From the NCBI GenBank assembly GCA_003024785.1, contig PUQB01000023.1, positions 556,979 through 620,978 on the forward strand: 64,000 nucleotides of DNA, in the 5' to 3' direction. The number at the start of each line of letters is the position of its first letter. Within the stretch, counting starts at the first letter, position 1. Made by a program: the position numbers and the translations under genes. Below are positions 58,197 through 64,000 of this stretch, piece by piece. This DNA comes from Selaginella tamariscina. Lineage: Eukaryota; Streptophyta; Lycopodiopsida; Selaginellales; Selaginellaceae. The notes beneath the pieces were generated by a model. That model was given only the letters and a program-made list of their open reading frames with translations. It did not search any database and was not told where the DNA came from.

Positions 58197-58795
58197 TCAG
58201 GGAGATCTCGTTCTTGGAGATGAGTTCATCTCTCCCATTGTTTGCGTACTATCCCGCAATGGATACACAGAATTTCCTTCTTCTGCTGGAAGGTATTCCT
58301 GTTTCTGACATATATTTCTTTTTGTACAGATTACTGCTCTCACGGCAGGATGGTTTTCTAGCTCATTCTCGTCCACATCAATGAACCGAGCTCCAAGCTC
58401 TCTCTTAGGAGCATTGTTTGAGGTGGAAGGCTGATTCTTAGGACAATTTGGAGAAATATGTCCTTTCTCTCCACATGTATAACAAGTAAGATTAATAGAA
58501 TTCCTTCCTTGTACTTGTCTTTGTCTATAGTTATTTTGATCTCCATAACTTTCTTTTCTTGGATATCTTTCTGGTCCTCTGTAGGACGTCTCCTTCCTTC
58601 CCATATTAGGCTTATATGGTGGAGCATATCTAGTTTGATTCCCCTCATACAGCCTATCATCTCCTCCTGTATAAGGAACATTCCTTCTGTTATCAAAAGG
58701 ATTCCTATTTCTTCCTTCTTCCCAACTCCCAGGCTGTTCCTCATAATAGAGCTTCCTATTCGAGATGGGAATGTGGTAACAGGTGGTTGTCTCAC
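58197..58795 (-). pseudogene. element D gag C-terminal part with third zinc knuckle
   Basis: Follows gag in another frame. It is rich in Arg, Asn and Tyr, and has a CCHC knuckle CYTCGEKGHISPNC (C-x2-C-x4-H-x4-C) near 58450-58500. It is probably the continuation of gag, separated by a frameshift near 58790. Confidence 0.7.
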
Positions 58796-60003
58796 AGGAA
58801 ACGGCCTGTTATACCAGCCTTCCTTTCTTCCTTCTTTCTCCTTTCTTTTTCCACACGTGCCACATTTTGATTAATAAAATACTTACAGTCTTTTGCCGAA
58901 TGTCCTTCTTTATCACATATTTGACATTTTGGCAACTGTAGTCTACACTCATCCTTAGTATGTCCAGGATTTTTACACTTGGCACACCATACTTTGGCAT
59001 CTAATTCCTTATACACAGGATTACCTTTCAAGGACTTAACTAGCTGTAATAACATTCTCTCATCAGCCTTATAATCCCGAACTTTGATAGGTTCATCCTC
59101 ATCATCTGAACTATCCTCCTTTCTCCTTGAGGATTTTATCTTTCCTTCTGCTATGTTTTCTATTTGTCTCCTCTTCTTCTCATAATCTTTAAGATGCTTT
59201 ACAAGATCTTTCCTGTCTACTTCCTCAATTGTCATTGCATAATGCCTATATGGCTTCTGCAATCCTTGCTTATACCATTGAAGCAAAGCTTCTTCCTTAA
59301 CATATAGTGAGCATTTCTTTTCATGCTTTTTAAAACGGTGTGTATATTCCTCTAGAGTTTCAGTTTTTCCTTGTAGGATATTTCTGAGCTTCTCTAAGTG
59401 CTCTTCAGGCAACTCTTCCTTTTTAAAGTATTCTTTAAAAGCTTCTGTAACTTTCTCATAATCTTCTCTCACATCTTTCTCCAACTCATAATACCAATCA
59501 GATGCATTTCCTTTTAATGTGTGAGGAAATATAAGCAACTTATCTGCATTGCTTACTTTATACAACTTTACAACTTCCTCAAACTGCAATAAATGTCTTT
59601 TAGGATTTTCCTTCTTTCCTGCGGAAAATATTGGGAACATCAATGTGCCTCCCAACATTCCGGGGAAAAGTGTCATATTAGACATACTCGGTGGGTTTTC
59701 TCTACCACCTTCCTCCTCACCAAGAGGGGAATTTCCAGGAGATACTCCTCCTGGTCTAATAGGAAATCCTGTTCTCCGAGGAGTTCCTTCCAACTCCTCT
59801 TCTCCTGCAGTTTGATAGTCACCGTATTGTATATCCTCCACACCTTTAGCAGCACTTTCTCCTATCTGATCAATGAGTTTTATAAGAGCTTCTTGCCTAT
59901 TAGCAAGCTCTATTTGCTCAGCTCGGGCAGCCTCTCTCTCGGCCTGCCTATTATCTCTCTCTCTTGCTAGAGACGAGTTAGGATTATGCCTCCAAGGCTC
60001 CAT
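58792..60003 (-). CDS. element D gag, open, two zinc knuckles
   Basis: 403 codons. Residues about 15-50 are a Glu/Ala/Arg-rich helix (REAARAEQIELANRQEALIK). The central part has the retrotransposon gag signature (LLIFPHTLKGNASDWYYELE, KLRNILQGKTETLEEYTHRF). Near the end lie CAKCKNPGHTKDEC and CQICDKEGHSAKDC, both C-x2-C-x4-H-x4-C, for RNA binding. The ATG at 60003 is the first after the primer site, with a leader of about 110 bp. Gag makes the virus-like particle in the cytoplasm. A decayed relative in the opposite direction lies at 61574-62420. Confidence 0.9.
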   Translation of the reverse strand: MEPWRHNPNSSLARERDNRQAEREAARAEQIELANRQEALIKLIDQIGESAAKGVEDIQYGDYQTAGEEELEGTPRRTGFPIRPGGVSPGNSPLGEEEGGRENPPSMSNMTLFPGMLGGTLMFPIFSAGKKENPKRHLLQFEEVVKLYKVSNADKLLIFPHTLKGNASDWYYELEKDVREDYEKVTEAFKEYFKKEELPEEHLEKLRNILQGKTETLEEYTHRFKKHEKKCSLYVKEEALLQWYKQGLQKPYRHYAMTIEEVDRKDLVKHLKDYEKKRRQIENIAEGKIKSSRRKEDSSDDEDEPIKVRDYKADERMLLQLVKSLKGNPVYKELDAKVWCAKCKNPGHTKDECRLQLPKCQICDKEGHSAKDCKYFINQNVARVEKERRKKEERKAGITGRFL

Positions 60004-60111
60004 CCATCATCATATATATACACACTTCTTTTTCACTTAAGCTCTACTTCTCTCAGAGCTATGTCACTTCTCACTTAGGAATTCAACAAATTCCTCCACA
60101 ACAATGGCGAA

Positions 60112-60129
60112 ATCCCTCCGTGGTCGCCA
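60112..60129 (-). other. primer-binding site of element D
   Basis: On the minus strand, directly after the 5' LTR, TGGCGACCACGGAGGGAT. Identical to the E1 site at 45271-45288. Confidence 0.8.
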
Positions 60130-60669
60130 TGTGTTAACATACAAAACTTTCCTGTGTGCAGAAAACACTGTTCACAGCGCAGGAAAAGCTTTGCAAGTTA
60201 AAGTGTAGGGATTTCGTCCAATAGAGAGCTCTATATATACTTATCTCGTCTCTAAGGTCAAGGATAGGATTTTGCTTTGGCCATTGCCATGTATAAGCAT
60301 TCACAATACACCATAAATATGCACTTGCATTACTATATGAATACAAAGAGATAGCAAGTGTGGAGACTTACTTCTCTCCCAAAGATACTCTCTCTCTCAT
60401 GCATTGCTCTCCATAGCCTTCATAGCCTTCATAGTCTCTCTCCTCCTTGCCCTCCTTGCCCTAACCGAATCCTGTCCTCCTCCAACCGTCATAACTGTCT
60501 GCTTCCTGCAACCGTAGGATCCTTCCTACCCTGTAGGATTTTCCTACTACTGTAGGATTTTTCCTGTACACAGGATATTTCCTACTACTACTTTCCTACA
60601 AGTTATTCCTCCACCGTAGGAAAGTCCTATGTATGCAGTTCCTACATGCTATATTTTTGGCCTTTAACA
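60130..60669 (-). repeat. 5' LTR of element D
   Basis: 540 bp, TGTGTTAAC…CTTTAACA on the plus strand. It includes a pyrimidine-rich zone with CTGTAGGATTTTTCCTG-like repeats near 60525-60600. Confidence 0.92.
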
Positions 60670-61573
60670 GTAGCCTTTAAGATTCTACACCAGGAAACCT
60701 AGACATTCTCATGCCCTAACCCCACCAAGGAGAGGTGTCCCACGCATACCCCCATGACAAAGCTAAGGCATTGTCACTTATCCCTTGAGGAGTCTCCTTC
60801 ATCCGGGATTACAACCCCTTTTGAGAAATAAGGGGTACCTTGAACCACGACTAACCCTTAAAGGTTTGAGTGGCCAAGTCATACCCTAAACCTAGGGTTC
60901 ATACTTAGTGAGGACACGAGTGTGTGCTGTAAGCGGACACGAATGTTCTACTAAGTAAACTCCCTAAGGCTAAGTTTTGGATAATCCTAAGTACATGACT
61001 TGTGAGTGCCTCATGAAAGGGCTATTGCTAATAAGCTTAGATTGTTCAACACTTAGATCCCAAGGAGATCACCCCCTAATTAAGTGTGCCAATAGCACAC
61101 TCAATTATAAGACCTAGCCTTTCTTGAGCTGATGCTCGAGGCTTAACACCATGATGAGAGCACAAACACGCTTGCTCGCTAAAATATCCAACCCTTGGTG
61201 TTAAACCCATGAGACAACCCCAAAGGGTGTGTCTTAGGCATTGTATTGCGTGCTATCTAACCTAGTGTCACATCTTCATGTAACATTGTTTTCCAAGATG
61301 TGAATTATCTCGCCATAGCCTCTCAGATCAAAAGTTACACATGGTGCTATGAATGTGGCTCACAAATGCCAACTTTAGGACCCCTCTATGAACCCTCAAG
61401 AACTTGGTAAAGAGAACATGTCAACCAAGATCCCATACCCACATTTGGACAAGGACACAAATGTGCCCTACTTAGATGTGATTTCTACTCCTAACTTAAC
61501 ATGAAGGATGAGACTGAAGACATGCCTTAACCTCTGACCCTTAAAACATGAAGTTTGAGAAGACCTCCTAGGC
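60670..61573 (-). repeat. family B LTR fragment
   Basis: Matches the 19813-21302 LTR from its TTTAAGATTTTTCCTAAGAGAC region to AAGACCTCCCATGCATG. It is cut on the left by element D and on the right by a gag fragment. Orientation follows the convention used for element B. Confidence 0.88.
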
Positions 61574-62420
61574 ATGGATTTACCAAAAGAAAGAGTTATT
61601 TCAAATATGGCATTATTCTTGAGAATGTTTGTGGTGATGTATCCCACATTCTTTATAGGAAAGAAAGAGATTCTGAAAAGACATTTACAACAGTTTGAAG
61701 AGGTAGCTCAACTGTATAAGGTGACTAATGTAGAAAAGCTGCTCATATTTCCTTATACATTGAAAAGAAATGCATCTGATTCGTATTACGATCTTGAGAA
61801 GGAAGTCAAAGAGGATTATTAAAAGATTACTAATACTTTTAAGGAATATTTCAGGAAGGAGGAATTGCTTAAGGAACATTTAGAGAAGCTTAGAAATATC
61901 CTTCAAGGCAAAATAAAAAAGATAAATGAATATACACATCAATTTAAGAAATATGAGAAAAAGTGTAAGGCATATATAAAGATGGATGCCTTACTACAGT
62001 GGTATAAATAAGGGTTGTTAAAACCATACTGAGATTTAGCATTGACTATTAATGAAAAAGATAAAGAGGATCATATTAATCAATTAAAAATATATGAAAT
62101 GAAAAGAAGACAAATAAAAAGATTATAAAAGGAAAGTTAAAAGTATATGGGAGAAATGAGAAATCCTTTGATGATGAAGAAGAGGAAGTTGATGTAGTAA
62201 AGATTCATAAATATCTAATAGATGAAAAAATATTAATTTAAATGATGAAAACCTTGAAGAGAATGGTAATTAAGGAGGAGTTAAAGTAAAAGGTCTGTGT
62301 ACAAAATGTAATAATCTTAGCCATACAATGGAGGAATGTAGGTTGCAATTGCCTACATGCCAAATATGTGAAAAGAAAGGACATGTGGCTTGGAATTATA
62401 AACATTTCATGAATCAGAAT
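61574..62420 (+). pseudogene. decayed gag of a D-like element
   Basis: FIGKKEILKRHLQQFEEVAQ and LLIFPYTLKRNASDSYYDLE in 61574-61822 match element D gag. Similarity then continues through stops (FKEYFRKEELLKEHLEKLRN; LLQWYK) to two knuckles near 62300-62400 (CTKCNNLSHTMEEC and CQICEKKGHVAWN). Only gag is present. It is markedly more AT-rich than element D. Confidence 0.85.
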
Positions 62421-62474
62421 GTGCTCTTGTAGAAAAGGAGAGAAGGAATGATGATCGCCCACCTTCTAGAAGAT

Positions 62475-62724
62475 TACCTTTTAATTGGAACCGTGAGGAT
62501 GATAGGAATGGTAATGCTATTCTTTATAAGAATATGAATAATATAGAAGAAATGATGTTTCTTATTGAAATAGGAATGATACATATTATAGGTGAAAGAA
62601 TAATGTTTTTTATCGGAATTGGAATGATAGATATTATGGGTGAAGGAATGATGTTTCTTATCGAAATAGGAATGATAAATATTATGAGTGAATTAATGAT
62701 GCTCATGAAAATAGAAAGGAAAGG
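62475..62724 (+). repeat. 51-57-bp coding minisatellite in D-like gag tail
   Basis: Three to four units of AATGATGTTTCTTATCGAAA followed by TAGGAATGATA(A/C)ATATTATG. In the gag-like frame each unit reads roughly RNDVSYRNRNDRYYG. In another frame it gives an Ile/Met-rich open frame (62534-62737) that is an artefact. Confidence 0.85.
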
Positions 62725-63879
62725 TATTATTGGTTGACAGTGGTTTGACCACCATCAAACCGCCAGCCGGCACGAACAAGCGATGAGACGGAGCAGCCAA
62801 ACAAGGAAGATACAATAAGTACTGACCAACAGCGACAGTTGTCAAGCAATGCTTAACCCAAGCATAGTCTGATCGTTCGGATCAACTACCAAGGTACTTA
62901 GGATAACATGCATAAGGGAGGCACATAAATGCCATAGGCAGAACTCTGTCATAGGGCGATAAACCAGTAGGAGAGTGCCACCTAGACCTAGGGTCTAGCA
63001 CTAGCTAACCCACTATATAAGCAGGAAGGCTGGTAGTGGGTTGGGTCCTTCTAGTCCATCTTCTCCTTTGAATCTTGCTCCACCTTTTCTGGGGCCACAT
63101 TGTATCCGGACAGGCAATATATATATATATTGATCTCTAGATTCCTTATGTCCATCACCTCTCCCATTTACTCTCCTCTTGCCCTACTCCTAGTCCAATG
63201 ATATACCAATAAGGAGGCGACAACACAGTGAATAGGGGAACTCATACTCACATGTACATGGACCCTCGCGGCATCTGGGTAGAGGCCATTTCAACACCTT
63301 CTAGTGCTCTCGCGGTAAGCCCGGATCACCGACGCAAACCCCCAGAACTGGATGTTACCAACAATGTTCTAGTGACCACCTCACATCTGGCATGTGGAGT
63401 CCCTGACGAGCATTTTGTGGCGACCATAGAGAGATTGTAATTATACACGGATGGAGTTCACCGTAGCAAGCAGAGTTGCAGCCCGAAGGAAAGACCGGAG
63501 AGCTAGGATTAACTCGTTTGAACAACTCAAGATCAATGAGTACTAACTAGCCAAGAGGATGCGTTAGGTTGGCCAAGAGAGGTTAATGAAGGGCATAGAG
63601 GTACCCGGTTGCCACAATTGGCCTCTACCTTGCCTATTCGAGGAAACGACGCAAACACCACATGGCCGAACCTCTGAGACGTAATAAACCCGGCACAATA
63701 GCATCAGAGGCGGTCGTATGCCGCAGATGATGAAGACATGTATGAAGAACCTGTAGCACGTCCGGATGTCATTCCATGTGTAGGAGCATGTGAGAATGAG
63801 CAGCACCTGGACAGGCAACCCCACTCGGCAATGACTTACGACACAGAGTGGGACAGATGGTAGGACGATGGAAGCCCTC
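62725..63879 (+). mobile_element. family E element, copy E3, 5' part
   Basis: LTR about 62725-63417, primer site from 63418 (TGGCGACCATAGAGAGAT, decayed), then internal sequence matching E1 45290-45480 (CGGATGGAGTTCACCGTAGC, GGTTGCCACAAT, CGAGGAAA…GCAAACACC). Its continuation is cut by a family A LTR at 63880. TATA box CTATATAAGC near 63013; short TA run at 63118-63130. Confidence 0.85.
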
Positions 63880-64000
63880 TGTCAAGCCACGATCCAGGAA
63901 ACAGGAAGAGAGCAGGATTCCAAGGACATGAAGGCTTGACTCAGGAACAGGACCGAGAGCAGGACAGGAACCAGGAATAGGAACATGACGGATCTAGGGG
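63880..64000 (-). repeat. family A LTR, reversed, cut by window end
   Basis: Starts TGTCAAGCCACGATCCAGG, the reverse complement of the family A LTR end, and continues with AGCAGGATTCC, CTTGACTCAGGAACAGGACC and GAGCAGGACAGG. Whether it is a solo LTR or a full element lies beyond the window. Confidence 0.88.

Larger units (their letters stand above)
52164..60669 (-). mobile_element. family D Ty3-type element of the Tat/Athila kind
   Basis: Two LTRs (52164-52686 and 60130-60669, over 90% alike by eye) enclose gag, protease, reverse transcriptase, RNase H and integrase on the minus strand, plus 1.8 kb of extra sequence between integrase and the 3' LTR. A primer site adjoins the 5' LTR. The FMDDFSVYSD and YYPQGNGQAESTNKVLK motifs are characteristic of the plant Tat/Athila group. 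Gag is open; pol is broken by several shifts. Flanks differ (E2 on the left, a B LTR on the right) and no target duplication is visible. Confidence 0.92.

Noticed and set aside
62534..62737. Ile/Met-rich small protein, apparently membrane-like, on both strands
   Set aside because: It is an off-frame reading of the gag minisatellite; the gag-like frame explains the sequence.

Overview
This window looks like nuclear DNA of a land plant with a repeat-rich, AT-rich genome. The one recognisable host gene is a plant-type DEK_C/double-SWIB chromatin gene with GT-AG introns. Almost everything else is LTR retrotransposons, their solo LTRs and fragments, a LINE relic, microsatellites and minisatellites. 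The element mix suggests, but does not prove, a seed-free plant (moss, liverwort, lycophyte or fern): one element ends in a fungal/animal-like chromodomain, and another (3084-8017) has a non-chromovirus Ty3 polymerase unlike the common seed-plant lineages.

Layout. 1-3070: upstream sequence and the five-exon SWIB gene. 3084-8017: a young Ty3-type element (minus strand, about 200-bp near-identical LTRs, CGCT target duplication), inserted 14 bp after the SWIB stop codon so that the poly(A) signal now lies at 8051. 8060-13260 and 17731-19812: AT-rich DNA without genes, including a diverged 1.4-kb direct repeat (11866-13256 and 17890-19283). 13260-17730 and 37446-41215: two arms of a large inverted duplication, each carrying a damaged copy of an unrecognised multi-exon gene; the left arm also holds a solo LTR that is absent from the right arm.

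19813-37313: a nest of Ty3-type elements. Family B has LTRs of about 1.5-1.8 kb. A reversed solo B LTR sits inside a B LTR (TSD TTCCA). A family C element interrupts the same B LTR, and a LINE fragment (16-bp TSD) sits inside the C LTR. A solo C LTR (TSD ATGAA) contains a deleted chromodomain element, family A. 42221-43660: a 1.4-kb degenerate tandem array built on AAGTGAGACTC.

44573-64000: a second nest. Family E is a set of gag-only LTR elements (three copies). It shares a primer-binding site with family D, an 8.5-kb element of the Tat/Athila type (52164-60669) that has an intact gag and an extra 3' ORF. Between E copies lies a decayed DDE integrase-like gene (47914-48475), and the end of the window holds another D-like gag, an E LTR and an A LTR.

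No CRISPR array, operon or new defence-type system was seen. The most unusual points are the inverted gene duplication with complementary lesions, the gag-only E family with a primer site shared with D, the DDE relic, and the SWIB gene whose splice donor lies inside a (GT)n repeat. All calls come from reading the sequence; no alignments or database searches were run.
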